Made by a program: the position numbers and the translations under genes. From positions 46,983-110,982 of the forward strand of contig MNCI01010800.1 in the NCBI GenBank assembly GCA_015680685.1: a stretch of 64,000 bases of DNA, given 5' to 3'. Under the pieces are notes generated by a model. The model was given only the letters and a program-made list of their open reading frames with translations, was not told the origin of the DNA and searched no databases. This DNA comes from Gnetum montanum (taxonomy: Eukaryota; Streptophyta; Gnetopsida; Gnetales; Gnetaceae). Below are positions 1 through 12,353 of the stretch, piece by piece. How positions within the stretch are numbered: position 1 is the first letter of the stretch; each line of letters begins with the position of its first letter.

Positions 1-1830
1 TCATGTGGTATATACTCATCACGATGAGTATGTACCCGAATTTACCTTTATTTTCCATCAAGATGAAAAATTGCATTGGAAAGACTTGGAAGGTAACATT
101 GTGTTACCTCTAGACCAATCGGTCCCCAACATGCTCCTTTGTGCTCTCTTACGAATAGGCATGTCAGTTTTATATGTGGAATATGTTGCATGTGATCATG
201 ACACAACGGACTACCATCCCATAGAAGCGCAACATCAAAGGGACTTGAAACAGGAGAGACATCATACATCTTCAAAGGGTAAATGGCCCCATAACGCTCT
301 GCATGTCTTGAGTGAAATTGAGGGTGGTGAAATTGCTTCAACAGGTTCCCCACCAAATGATGTTCCCTCTCCTAACAATGGTTAGGAGGTGGTGTATCAG
401 AACCTACACTCCACGATTCATAACCCTAGTTTTGATACCCATGAACACAAAGTATTCAAAGAATGAACACAACCACATGACAAGGGCGGATCCTCTGATC
501 ATGATCATGATCATGGCCAAGACCACAGAAGAGAAGGTAGAAAACACCATCATGGTGATGGTTCTCCTTCTTCTTCACCTTCATCATCACATTCACCCTC
601 TCGTTCAGTATCTGGTCACAATCATAAGGAAACTAACCGTGAGGATAAAGGTAAACAGAGTGAAAAACACCGACGAAATAGTCGAGAACGAGGATGAGGG
701 CACTTGAAGAAATCAAGGCATGGAAGAAGGGAGAGTAAGGAACCATGTAGACATCATAGATGCTATGAATGAGATGACCATGAAGAACCATTACTCGCAA
801 CTAGAAGCATGTTAGACATAACAGAGGCTATAAGAGCTCCCACAAGGTACCAAAAAGATAGTAGGATCAAGAGGTTAGACATGAATAACATCCCACAGTT
901 TGAGGGGGGATACAACACTGATCCTCAAAATCACTTACAAGCATTCCACGATGCATGTGCCTTGTAGAACATAGAAAACAAGTGGCAAGAACTAAAGTTG
1001 TTCCCAAGGACACTAGTGAAAGATGCGGAAAGCTGGTATCAGTCCTTAGAACCGGAATCCATTCGGAGGTGGAGTACAATGTTAGAACTATTTAATGATA
1101 AGTACCAAATGTACTCCCAAGTGTCTAACCTGCGAAAGAAAATCCAAGGATGAAATCAAGGAAATCATGAACCCTTGGATGCTACCATGGGCTATTATTA
1201 TGCACTATTACATCGTTGCCCGAGCCATGGTTATTCATAGTGGGATCAACTATGTCATCTTGAAGATGGACTTAGGCATGAAACCAGGAGAACCCTTGGA
1301 ACGTATGCCTAAGGGAGATTATTAGAGCTTAGGTCTCATTAGGTTCATAGATTGATAGAGTAAGTAGCCAAAGAAGCAGGGGAGCTACATAAGAGAGAAA
1401 TTGTGAAAGACTATAACCAAGATCCTTCTCTCCAAAAAAGAGGAGTGAGATTCTATGAGGAGGAGGAAGAGTCACCACTCGAAGAAATGGTGACTAGGAA
1501 AACCTTGCCACTCCAAAAATTAACAATAGAGGTATTGACAAAGGTAGACCAAATGTGGGACTCCCTAGATAGTAGGTTGGAAACTATTCTTAAAATTGTA
1601 GAGGAGTCTAGGAAGTGAGGTAGTGACTATGAAAAAAAGAAAAAGAGAGAAGTGAACAATGCACGTAACAGAGGTAAGGGTAAAATGGCCATCACCGAAG
1701 AGGTTGTGGATTCAGATACAGACAATGATGGTGGATGTGAGATATGCCAATACGACCGTCCTAAGGGATGTTGCCTAGTGATATCACATCTACAATAGTC
1801 TGGGGTGTATGCACTCAACCCACAACTTAA
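1..1830 (+). pseudogene. gag remnant of element A
   Basis: The capsid-like core lies at about 871-1320. It reads LDMNNIPQFEGGYN, then LQAFHDAC, ELKLFPRTLV and ESWYQSLEPESIRRW, the pattern of the plant retrotransposon gag domain. In-frame stops and frame changes break it, for example TAG at 966. A cysteine/histidine motif C-x2-C...CC-x4-H lies at about 1736-1790 and matches similar motifs in G and B. The N-terminal segment (5-385) is shared with the start of G near 57915. Gag would form the particle that packages the RNA; this copy is not translatable as a whole. Confidence 0.8.
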
Positions 1831-2489
1831 TAAATAGTAAGCACCCTAATGGTTACCTTATCCCCAAGGTAACCAAAGGAAGTTCCACCAACCATCAACA
1901 TATTATCCAAGTGGAATTCCATGACAACCTATTGAGCAACACCAACAGTGGCAATACCCACAGTCATGGGGGATGCCACCACCAAGGCAACAATACCCCT
2001 ACCGAAAACTGGATCCATATGGCTACTATGTGCAACAGCCAATCTCTCTAGATGACTTTGTTGGCCACTTGACACCACAACATTACTACCAAGCTTGGGA
2101 GTATTACAGGACTCCTTCTCCTAGGGGAGATAACCTACAAACATACCATCCTCCAAATCCATCCGCAACTCTCACACTGATAGCTCCATTACCATCCACT
2201 CTAGCAATGTAAGGGGAACTCCCTACTCAACCGCAGTAACGCAATGATACGAGGGCTGTGAATCTTCAACCCATTGCTAGTTTTGACAACAGTGTGAAAA
2301 TAAGACCTTTCTTCAAAACCAACAGTCCAACCAAGCCCTCACAACCACAAGCGGTTGAACCTCTAAATGCCTCTCCATCAAATAAGGCTTCAGAACTCCC
2401 TTCAAATCAAAAATCGAGCTCAACGCACACGGTTATGTTGACACATGTTGTTACTGATTGAATTAAGGAGGGCCACCTTCCCAGGAAAT

Positions 2490-2900
2490 TCTTTGATCTC
2501 AAAATACCTCTAATCTATCTCCAAGTTATTGGGAATGAACCATGTAAAGCTCTTATGGACTCAGGTTCTAGAGTCAACTTAATATCGCAAGAGATGTACA
2601 AAGCCTGGAACCTACCTCCATTAAAGAAGAGCAATATTCACCTAGAGCGGGCTGACCAGTCCATCATTGTTCCCTTGGGATTGGTGGAGGACATTGTTAC
2701 GACTATGTGTGGGTGGTCATACCCAGTTGATTTCCTAGTGATACAAGTAAACAATGATAAAGGTGACTTCCCAATAATCATGGGAAGGGCATGACTAAGT
2801 ACTATAAATGCATACCTAGGAATCCATGGTCTTTGCATAGAAATATCTAAGGAAAACACTTTTGGAAAGATCGAGAAGAAGAAGGTTTCATGCATCACAT
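2490..2900 (+). pseudogene. retroviral-type aspartic protease remnant of element A
   Basis: The frame at 2555-2794 contains the active-site triad in ALMDSGSRVNLIS, a hydrophobic strand FLVIQVN and the C-terminal IIMGRA motif, which is the order seen in pepsin-like retroelement proteases. The next codon after GRA is TGA where G has TGG, so the frame is broken by one transition. The protease would cleave the Gag-Pol polyprotein. The catalytic DSG is intact here, whereas G has NSS. Confidence 0.75.
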
Positions 2901-3179
2901 ACAGTGACATAGGGTGTGATTGTGTATAGGAATGTTCAGCATTGCCTGCATGCAACCGGTGTGCACAAGAAACTAACATACAAAAGTGCATGTATGTAGC
3001 AACCACACAACAAGAAGACACCCAGTGGTTGATAGCTGATCAAGAGAGCAACTCACCAACATGCATGGACCTAACTGAGGGAACAACTTGTGCTCACATC
3101 GAAAGCATAGATGCATTGGAGCAAGAGCATCGCCAACTTCCAAACCTTAACCTAAAAACATCAATTGGAAGAAGTTGTA

Positions 3180-5224
3180 AACTCCTAAAAGATTGAAAAA
3201 AGCACTATGATAAGATATTTCTACTCAATGTGCAACAGACCAACCCTTACAATGAATCTAGAATGGTCAATGATCATAATACCTTTCAGAAGGGATGACC
3301 CCGCTCATTATTTTGGATCTTCCCCTTCGAACTCAGTCATGGGGGAGATGGCCACCTCTGCTAATCAATTGAGGCCCTTAGTTCCTTTTTAGGTTTTTTT
3401 TTACACATTTTTGTTTTACAAATTTCTTTAACTTTTCTTGTTTTTTTTTTTGCAAGATCATTTATACTCTTTCATTTCTTTGTGTGTTGTTTATTTTGTT
3501 AGGTTCATCACCTAATAAGTGCTCTTGATGGTGGTATAAACTATATTCCATTGATTGCTAATGTTTGGTTTTTACCTTTGAGTTATAATGTTGATACTAA
3601 GGTATGGTTCTCTTGATATAACAGACAATGAGTTCATGTCATCCATACATCCATGAATTTCTATGGTCTCTCTTGGCTTGGAACTGTACATTTCCTTTCT
3701 TTAAATAATAGAACTATCAACGAATTAGTGACTGGGCATTTCTCAAACTACAAAAGGACTCAAGGATTAAAAAGGGTGTAACTTCAAGGGGATTTGATGC
3801 ATTTATGCTGGCCATTCTGTTGGGTTCTTGGATGTTTTCTTCTTGGGGTTTCCTTACCATTCCGACATTGCTCCATTATCGGGAAGTTGAGCTAATAAAA
3901 ATAATAAGTCTTTGCATGGTGTGGTTCTCACGCAAAAAAAAAGTGAGAATTCAAAACATAGCCCTTAGACAAAATAATCCTTTGGGATACAAGCACTGGT
4001 TATGGAACTAAACAAACATGTTCCCTCTAACTAAGACCCTCTTTCGCTTCCTACTTTTCCTTTTCTTGTTTCCTTGGAATGCTGGTGACTCTTTGGCGGA
4101 AGCATTCTTGCTACTTTAAGTGGATGGATTGGCCAAGTGTATTAATGCAAAGTCACTGAATGTGGATTGTTTGAGGCAATATTTGGAATGAGATCTACTA
4201 AGTCACATTAACCATAAATACACAACGGGCTGTACACCACCTTTTTCTTGAGACTGCATTCCATTCTCTTCTTTCCATTGTTCTTTCTCCATTTTCCACC
4301 TCATTGTTGGTTGTATCAATAGTCTATATTTTGGTTGATGCATTGTTTTCTTTTTGGTAAATTATTATGGTTAAGACTTTAACTCTTACTTCAAAATGAC
4401 ATTTCTAGAGCCTACAGACTCTTTGAATGTGGGATTGTCAGGGCATTAAGGGCATGAGCCTACTTTGGGGAGGACCCACTGGCATTCCTATTTGGTGCAT
4501 CAGTTAACTTCTTTCCCTTAAAAATTTCCACAATCAACATTTTTTTTGTTCATTTCCACCTCTGACATCCATTTTATCAACATTGTCGTTATTTCTTTTT
4601 CTCCATCTTTCTTATTCCTTATATTTTTCCATTCTATCGCTACTGGAGGATCGCTCTTAGTCATGGGGGTCCTGGTCTAATTTTTTCAATTTTCTCCTAA
4701 CCCCTAAACCTTGGGTAGTCACCAATGTTATATCTCCAGAATCTATATTATCCATATCACAACTTAGCCAATAAACCATACACTGAGGCAAGGTAGCAAT
4801 TGCATTGTGATTTATTTATCCTTGCTAATATGAGACTGTGTTGTGTGTGCAGATGACAATCATACAACAATGGGTTGGTGCTAGAGGAAACAATTAGGAT
4901 GGACTGGTGCTAGAACAGTCATGCAAGGAACAAGATTGATGGCACGGTTATGGATGGACAACGAAAGGTGCAATTTTGGCATCAGTAGCAATACATCTTC
5001 TTCTTTTCTCTCTTTTCTCTCTCAGATGCCAAATAAGGCTAGATGTCAAATGTGTATAGTGTTCACTCTTGTGGTCATAAACACTAATATTGCCATGTAT
5101 TGTAATGATGATCCGTTCATGTGTCACCCCATTCACCATCAGTGTCATTCAAGTTAATAATCCCATACCTTTCCAATATTTTGTAAGGAAGTCGAGGACG
5201 AGTTTTCATTCAGTCATGGGGGTA
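3180..5224 (+). other. non-coding 3' internal region of element A, including pol-deletion junction
   Basis: No gene is seen. The deletion that removed RT to integrase lies around 3180-3340. A T-rich tract follows (about 3385-3480). The block at about 4430-4490, with TTTGGGGAGGACCCACT, matches the spacer upstream of the env-position ORFs in D and E2. Another TCATGGGGG block lies near 4660. The env-position ORF itself is missing. The region ends in a purine-rich tract at 5214-5224 directly before the 3' LTR. Confidence 0.65.
5214..5224 (+). other. polypurine tract of element A
   Basis: TCATGGGGGTA abuts the LTR start TGATGAG. The preceding GAGGACGAGTTTTCATT is conserved before the LTR start at 40137 and, inverted, beside the LTR at 11933, as expected for the plus-strand priming site. 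Confidence 0.75.
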
Positions 5225-5946
5225 TGATGAGCCATGATATCATGTATGCAATATCGCGTCCCATCTTATTATCTATAAATAAGAGGCTGCTTCCCTTGTT
5301 TTAGGCAATTAGACTTAGACCCTTAGCTAAACTCTTGAAGTTTTAGCATTCCAGATTTAGAATAATTTCCATGTGCCCGTAGTAGAAGTCTTAAAGTGAA
5401 TGGATCTTTATTTGAGCAAATTATACCTGTGCACACATTTGTGTATGGTAATAAAGACGAACTTTATGATAAACCTTGCAACATACGGACTAAGCTAAAT
5501 AGTAATTAATTATTGTTGAATGTTTAATTGCTTTCTTAGTTAATTAATCTCTCTCNNNNNNNNNNNNNNNNNNNNNNNNNNNNNNNNNNNNNNNNNNNNN
5601 NNNNNNNNNNNNNNNNNNNNNNNNNNNNNNNNNNNNNNNNNNNNNNNNNNNNNNNNNNNNNNNNNNNNNNNNNNNNNNNNNNNNNNNNNNNNNNNNNNNN
5701 NNNNNNNNNNNNNNNNNNNNNNNNNNNNNAAGACATTAAAAAGATAAAAGATATAAAAATCATATACCTTAAGATTACTTAACCATACAACCATGACAAT
5801 ACAAGTAAGTTTGGGAAGACAACGAATGATTAACCTTAAGTGTTCCATTAGGGCACGTAAGCACTTAGTCCTTGGAGTTTGACCGGATCGTGAATGAAAC
5901 ACTCGTATTCATATGGTTGAGTGTAGGGGTACCTCGCCACTCATCA
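5225..5946 (+). repeat. 3' LTR of element A
   Basis: It starts TGATGAGCC directly after the purine tract and ends CCACTCATCA, with no primer-binding site after it, so it is a 3' LTR. A TATA box (TATAAATA) lies at 5274-5281, preceded by GATATC/AATATC motifs in U3. A 174-base N run interrupts it, so true length is unknown. The end block with ATATGGTTGAGTGTAGGGGT is shared by every + strand LTR of this family in the window. Confidence 0.85.
5556..5729. other. assembly gap (174 N)
   Basis: A run of N within the 3' LTR of element A. Reading frames that cross it are meaningless. Confidence 1.
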
Positions 5947-6053
5947 CCCTTCCTCATTTTAGGTTGTACATAACTTTCATTACTAAAAGCTTCTTCCATG
6001 CATCTCACATCTAAACATCTCCAACTATTTTACATCATAAAAAGATATTCCAA

Positions 6054-6560
6054 GGGGAATAATAAGGTGCTTAATGACTATCACTATGGTCTAGTTGTAA
6101 GGCCACTACTGGTGCTACACTTTAGCCTAGGGTAACACATCTAAGCTAGTCTTCATGCATAATGACAATGTTCAAGAACAACTAGTGATGTATATCTATA
6201 AAGTCCATTCCATAATCATCTAACTCTTTTGGTTTGGTTGTTTCATTATCACTATGCTATTAAAGCTCACATATAGATTTTCCATTTCTTCTTGGTAATT
6301 TGAAACAAACAAGGGGAATAATAGGGTGATAAATGTCCATCATTGTGCTCTAGTTACAGGGCCATTGTTGCTATTGTACTTTAGCTTATGATAACACATC
6401 TAAGCTAGTCCTCATGTATAATGATAATGTCCAAGAATAACTAGTAATGTGCATCTAGAGGGCCCACTCCATAATCATCTATCTCTTTTAGCTACGTTGT
6501 CCCATCACTACAACTCAATTGAAGCTCACATACAAAACTATCATTTCTTCTTAGTACTTT
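6054..6560 (+). repeat. diverged direct duplication, about 255-bp unit
   Basis: Two adjacent copies start GGGGAATAATAAGGTG (6054) and GGGGAATAATAGGGTG (6313). Each continues through CACATCTAAGCTAGTC and CCATAATCATCTA to TTTGAAACAAAC. They differ at many scattered positions, so the duplication is old. No coding content is apparent. Confidence 0.8.
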
Positions 6561-7116
6561 GAAACAAACTTAAAATATATTATCTTTCATAATTCATTCT
6601 TCTTCTCAACTTCACTACACATCCACTTTATAATGCCTTTGTTCTCTCCACATTTTAAGTCTTTTATCTCTCCAAATTCTAGATTTTATGGACTTTTATC
6701 AATAGTAACAATCTCAAGTAGTTTTTGGAGATGGAGATGACAATGACAATGCTGAGGTTTATAAATGGAATAAGTACACAAAATCTATTGTCTAATGTAC
6801 TACCATGTAGCAATACATCAATACAGGCATGTTGCCTTTTTTTATATCACATCATAACATGATAACAACATTATTACTTAGCTATTTTCTCTCACTTATC
6901 ATTTTTTTTGAATTACTACACCATCATGCCCTACTATTGTTGCATCTTGGTTGTATTGATTACAAATTCTCCTTCCTTTTTGCATTTATTAAAGTCTTGA
7001 ATAAAGCAGTCCCAATGCTAATCCTTGCAAGACCATCTCATTAATGGAATCATGTGTGTGTGTGTGTGTTTATGATCGACAAAGAGAAGCTATTTTTAGC
7101 AACCTAGAAACTTGCT

Positions 7117-7190
7117 ACTCTATCTAGTAGCTCAATTGGTTCTCTGGCCATGTCTGGTGCTTGAATACCATCCTCCTTGGTACTACAAGC
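7117..7190 (+). repeat. possible tRNA-like (SINE-type) remnant
   Basis: TAGCTCAATTGG resembles a tRNA A box. A weak B-box-like TGCTTGAATACCA follows about 40 bases later. There is no folded tRNA and no CCA-adjacent stem, so this is not a functional tRNA gene. It is a candidate SINE head only. Confidence 0.25.
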
Positions 7191-8252
7191 AGAACTAATA
7201 GTTGTTCATCATTCCCATGATGTTCCAAGTGAGGTCCTTGTATTGTGTGTTAATGGACTCATCCCAATCTTGAGGTGTGGATGACCACCTCCTTGGTATA
7301 GAACAACTTCATGACTCTGTCATCGTGCTCTTAGAAGTACCAACACTAGTATTTATTATACTTGGTAGATTTAACTCTCAATTTCAAGTGTGCTTCCTCC
7401 TCTTCTTTCTGCATTGTTGGAATAGATTTACATTAATCTCTTAGAATTTGGCTCTCAATAGCTTTAAATGAAAATCAATACCCTAATTTAGTTCTTCAAT
7501 ATCAATATTCATTTTCACTATCACTAACAAGTTTTCCTTTACCTTCTTACACTTGATCCACTCTTTTCTTTACATATTCACTACTTTGAGTTATCTTTCT
7601 TGGGTCATAGTAGATGCTTGGGTAGGAATGGTGGGCTTGTAATTTAGGCTATTTCATTCGATCCTTACCAAGATTCAAACCTTAACAAAAAAAAATGTAC
7701 CTTAATTCTACTCTTCTAATTTTCCCCTTTAGATCTTCTTGGGCCTCACCTTGGCATAGCTATTGTTATAGACTAGAAATCTTCTTTAAAGGGCTTGAGA
7801 GCTTCTTCAATTTTGAAGGGAATTGTAAATTCTTAAAGATATGCAATATGTGATTTTAGTGTTAGCCCTATCTACTAAATCCTTCCATTCTATATCAATA
7901 GAATTATAGATTTGAATGTTGTGTTTTCTTTTCATGATGTTAACGTGCCATAAAACATGTAGGACAAGACATATCCACAAAATAAAATAACATCATAACA
8001 TAGCTCTAATCACTGATATACTTCAACCAAAGGTTTAATACCATTCTTGGGGCTTAAACCACAAACACATATCAAATAAGCTCACTAGAAAGAAAAATAA
8101 CCACACATGGAGAGTAATGATAAAGAAAGAAACTAAGAGGAAGTATTAAGCCCCTACTAGACTTAGACAAATACTTGGCCAATCAATTCTATTACCTTTA
8201 TGTTAATTTATACATGTCATTTCTTCCATAATCATTCACCTTAATAGGTTAG

Positions 8253-9088
8253 TGATGAGTAGTGACTAGACCCTACGTCCAACCATATGAATCACTAAGC
8301 ATTCACGCGTGATTCAGTCAAATTCTAGGGACTTATAGCCTTCTAAGCACACTAGTCTCTAGGAAGTAAAATTAATAGTTGTAATCATTGTCTTCCCAAT
8401 TACACTTGTGAAATACAAAGGTATGGTTAAGTGTAATTGAGGCATATGACTTTTATCTTTTTTATGTTTTGTATTTTAAATCACTTAAGGATAAAGAATA
8501 ATGAATAAAATAAAATAATTAAATTGCTAATCTAATCTCACTAGCTATACTTAACTAATCCTAACATAAGCATCCATTCCCACTTGCTGTACACATCCTG
8601 AACACGTTTAACACTACTGGGTTACCAAACATTAAGTGATACTAGGATTACCAAGCATAAAGCATATGCTCGAAGTGGTTGTACTTATGGGATTAATTAA
8701 TCACTATTTAATCTAGCTCAAATTACTTAAAGCATTAAAGGAAATTGCGTAAAACAGTAAATGCATAAATAAACAATTAATATTTTTCAAAGTGTTACAA
8801 GGTTTATGAGATAGCTCATCTTTATTGCCACAAACATTGTTGTGCTCAAGTACAATAGTGCTTGAATAAAGATCTATATACTCTTTGACTCCTACTATGA
8901 GCACTTAGAAAAATATTCTAACTTCTAAATGACAAAATTGTAAGAGCTCCACTACAACTATGACAAACGATGTCATAAATACAACATGTGAGCATGTATT
9001 TATAGGTAAAAATAGACACTACGTTGATGAGGCCATGTCAATGCATCAAATCCCACATCAACAAGACCCAAGAAAACATGACTCATCA
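8253..9088 (-). repeat. solo LTR, same family as element G LTR
   Basis: On the minus strand this is a complete LTR. The plus strand opens TGATGAGTAGTGACTAG, the complement of the 3' end, and closes ACTCATCA. The complement of a TATA box lies at 8997-9004. The interior matches the LTR at 56855-57701, including a shared piece that reads HNNV.xNKDxL in both. Neither flank shows a primer-binding site or purine tract, so it is probably a solo LTR left by recombination. The 5-base flanks GTTAG and ATTGG do not match. Confidence 0.8.
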
Positions 9089-10019
9089 ATTGGCTATCAT
9101 GTAGTTGTGCTCTTAGTTGGGATGTAGGTGGTTAGCAATTACATGAGTGTTACATGTTAGCATTGCATTTACCTAATAAGAAGATATCATTTATTAAAAT
9201 ATTCTTGCTATGCTTTTAGAAAGATTTAAATTAAATATTTCTTTCATTAAAGAATCCAGGAATCAAGCTCAGATGATAATAGTATAACTTAATTGTATCT
9301 TGTCTTATTATGAGTTGAAAAAGACTTAGAATGACTCTATACCTAGGATAAGAAGAAGGTGGCTTTCAAATTTGAAACTTCAAACTTGGACATTAATGTG
9401 AAGAAAAAATATTTCTCTAAATTAGAATATTAGGCCAAGCTTGCAAATCTAGCCAAAAATTCCAAAAGATAAAAATAGAGAAATTCTAGTACTAAGATAT
9501 AAAAATCATCATATGTATAACACCTCCATTAAATATATATAATATCTTATAAATAACTTATGGAAATGCTACATATCCTAATGATCTAAATTTAAGCTTG
9601 ATTTATCTAACTAATAAAAATAGACATTTAAAGCCATAAAAAAATAGAACATGACAACATAATTCACTATAGCATATATTCATAATTAACTAAAAATAAA
9701 TATAAGTAAAAAGTTAAAACCTAAAACATTTTTTAATAATAGTTACACCCCCTCCCTAAATACATAGTCAAATTATAACTTTATAACTTAGTATTACCCA
9801 CAATAATCAAACCCATAGCTTGGAGTTAGTAAACTAAGAGTCTTACCACTAGGAAAATTAAGAATTAAGCATAAAAATTAAATGTTAGAAAGTAAATTAA
9901 AATATATAAATGAAGAGTACATGAGATGACGATCTCAACAACACTAATTTAATTTCAAATAAACATGTTAAAGAAAACTTATTCTTATTTGAACTTTATT
10001 AATAATATATTGTAATTGA
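9089..10019. other. AT-rich intergenic stretch, no gene seen
   Basis: Strongly AT-rich, with no domain-bearing reading frame on either strand and no clear repeat ends. Confidence 0.6.
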
Positions 10020-10124
10020 TGTCTTTAGGCAAGCCTCAAAACTAAGTTCATAAAATTTGACCAAATCGTCAATGCACACTTGTGATTCATATGGTTAGGC
10101 ATAGGATATACTTGTTGCTCATCA
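10020..10124 (+). repeat. LTR 3'-end remnant
   Basis: The order TTGACCAAATCGTC, GTGATTCATATGGTTAGG and GCTCATCA matches the U5 end of the family LTRs. The matching U3 part is not recognisable upstream, so this is an old fragment. Confidence 0.5.
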
Positions 10125-10560
10125 TTGGTGGTGTGAAGCTATTGTTCCTAAACACTACACTTTCATAAGCAAGTGCCTTTATGAATAAATTTTAGTCAAA
10201 ATAGTTCTTTACCACAAGGGTCTCATTAATAATGATATTTGTAAGAGATGCAAAAGTGTTAGAGAGACTATTGATCATGCTTTATTTATCTTCCCATCAA
10301 ATAATGATATTTGAAATTATTTAAAAAATCTTACAAGCATTAACGTCCACCTATTCAGCCTTGTTAATGTCCTTAAAAAATGGGCATCTATTTGTTAGAA
10401 TTAGCAAAATAGAAAATTAAATAATTGCTTCTGTCACTACTTTACGACATATAGTTTGGTCAAAATAGTTTTATCTTCTCCAATAAAACCATTCCTCTTT
10501 CTATGCTTTTTCACCTTATTCTTTCTACTTGGTTCATTGGAATAGCTAAAGAGCTAAACT
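10125..10560 (+). pseudogene. LINE reverse-transcriptase C-terminal zinc-binding remnant
   Basis: One frame reads WWCEAIVPK, then KIVLYHKGLINNDICKRCKS and RETIDHALFIF. This is the plant LINE zinc-binding domain pattern that follows the RT: HKG, C-x2-C (10240-10251), ET-x-H (10276) and LF. The expected Trp after NDI is a TGA stop. Only the 3' end of a non-LTR retrotransposon remains. It begins directly at the LTR remnant ending at 10124. Confidence 0.6.
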
Positions 10561-11037
10561 AATGAGTACCCCATTTGTTTGCAAGCATGTTTTTTGGTTT
10601 TCACTCTTTTGATCGAGGATTTTACCCCTTTGTTTCAACAACTTTATTTTGGGATAAAGTCTCTTTGTATATCATTGGATGATGGATCTTCTCTCTAACA
10701 TTCTAGATCATCTAGTTCTTTGAATGTATTTGAGTTGAGTATTTTTTATTTTCTTTTCAAATGTGCCCTGACCATTATAGATTTTGGTTTTCATATCTCA
10801 TAAAATAAAAAATAAAGTAATTAAAACTAAAAAGATATTATAATTTAAAAAGTGGAGGACACTACAAGCATAATGATGGTAACATTTTCTCATCATCCAA
10901 GAGGTAAATTATACTTGAGGTAATTTATGTGCATTTTCTTCTCTCCTTTATTTATTCAAAGCCTAAAATGTTTATTTATGCTACATGTGTATTTGTTACT
11001 CTATTTTAAATAATAAATTTTTTTTGAGGTTCGATAC
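10561..11037. other. intergenic, no gene seen
   Basis: AT-rich sequence between the LINE remnant and the inverted LTR. It may contain the decayed LINE tail, but nothing else can be supported. Confidence 0.5.
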
Positions 11038-11933
11038 TGATGAGCAATGAGGTACCCCCTACACCCAACCATACGAATCACAAGCATTCACCCATGATTC
11101 AATCAACTTTTGTGGATAGGACTAGTTGTGGAATCTAGATCATTATGCCTTGATCATAGTTCATTGTCTTCCCACTTGGAGTAGTGGTAGCTTTTGTCAC
11201 ATATGATTTAGTCCAGAGTGAGGCATATGATTCTTGATGTTGTTTCGGCCCTATGCTACTCCTAACAATAATAAATAAATCATTTGCTTAAACTAATTAA
11301 CTATGGAAATTAAAGCCTAAACTAGCCTACGAGTGATGAGTGTCCATTCCTAGGTTGCCATACACATCCTAAACCCATGTATCCACTATTGGAATTACCA
11401 AGTGCTATGCTATTGGGTGAACCAAGCAATAACACTGCTGGGATTACCAAGCAAATACATGTTTACACTCGAAAATGGTCATGCTCATTCCGCCAATTCA
11501 TTAACAAGCATGGAAACATAAAAATTAACAAAGTACATGAAACCTAAATTACATGGAAAGTAAATTTAATCTAAGTCAAAGTATTGCAATGAATAAGAAT
11601 CAATCTCGATCTTATTGCCATTCATGGAATGTGTCTAGGTACATTGCCACTCAAATAAGATGCAATACAACTAACTCAGATCCACATTGTGGGCATTCAC
11701 TGACTATTCTCTAAGATTACATAATAAAACTACAAGAGTTTGACTACTCTATTGACAAAAGAATTCCATAAACATGGCTATGATTGTATATTTATAGAGG
11801 AAAATAGACATGACATCGATGGGGCTGCATCAACATAATAAACGGTGATGACAAGGCCTAGTCAACGAGGCCTAGTCAACACAAAAAACCATGTTAACAG
11901 GGCCCAGTTGACGCAACAAACTATATCTCATCA
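11038..11933 (-). repeat. 3' LTR of inverted element F
   Basis: The plus strand opens TGATGAGCAATGAGG, the complement of the LTR 3' end, and closes ATCTCATCA. The complement of a TATA box lies at 11789-11796. The sequence just right of it, AACCCCATGATTGAATG, is the complement of a purine-tract region, so this is the 3' LTR of a minus-strand element. Its U3 carries a repeated GGCCTAGTCAAC motif. Confidence 0.8.
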
Positions 11934-12353
11934 TAACCCCATGATTGAATGAAAACTCATCCTCTAGTTCTTTACAAAATTGGGAAGGTATGGGATTATT
12001 GACTGGCTTTTGACATAACAAAAATAAGTGTCACATTACAAAATTTTATTCTAGTGGATGTATACAAAATGATAGAGTGACAAAAAGACTGGATAGACAT
12101 TGAAGTTTACAAAAGTTACATTGAAGATGATTCTTCTTGTTGTTGCTAGCGGTGGTAGACTTCCAACCTAGATTGTTATGTCAATGCTTCTCTAGTTATG
12201 TGCATCATTCTTGAAGGATGGACTAAACTTTTTTCTTATCATCCCATGGATCTAGTAAACATGTGATGCTTGAGCAACTATCTTGTATGTGCTATGATTT
12301 ATCCATGGGCATATCCCTCGTTGTCCCTCTCTTGGCTTTATTTCCATGTTTGT
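11934..12353 (-). mobile_element. 3' internal tail of inverted element F, cut by element B
   Basis: Read on the minus strand, it ends CTAGAGGATGAGTTTTCATT, then CAATCATGGGG before the LTR, and contains AATAATCCCATACCTT. Both blocks are conserved before the LTR starts of A and D. The remainder shows no clear coding frame. It stops where the 5' LTR of element B begins at 12354, so B was probably inserted into F or brought next to it by recombination. Confidence 0.65.

Larger units (their letters stand above)
1..5946 (+). mobile_element. Athila-like Ty3/gypsy element A, 5' truncated by window, pol deleted
   Basis: The element runs from gag at the left edge through a protease region, a non-coding stretch and a polypurine tract to a 3' LTR ending at 5946. 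No reverse transcriptase, RNase H or integrase motifs are present. The protease tail passes at about 3180-3340 straight into the sequence that normally follows integrase, recognised by the TCATGGGGGAGATGGCCA block near 3338 that G carries near 63956. It also lacks the env-position ORF found in D and E2, although the spacer around 4400-4700 is shared with them. Assignment to an Athila-like family rests on similarity to G, B and D, which have tRNA-Asp type primer sites. It could only have moved using enzymes supplied by another copy. Confidence 0.85.
5947..8252. other. intergenic, AT-rich, no gene seen
   Basis: No reading frame here shows a recognisable domain. It contains the tandem duplication at 6054-6560, a short TG microsatellite at about 7052-7070 and a possible tRNA-like remnant near 7117-7190. 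The rest is unassigned, possibly old repeat sequence. Confidence 0.6.

Noticed and set aside
5536-5902. Minus-strand frames crossing the first N run
   Set aside because: They are open only because N codons cannot be stops, and they lie in an LTR.
8713-8904. 63-codon frame resembling the one at 57018-57203
   Set aside because: The similarity comes from homologous LTRs, not from a shared protein.
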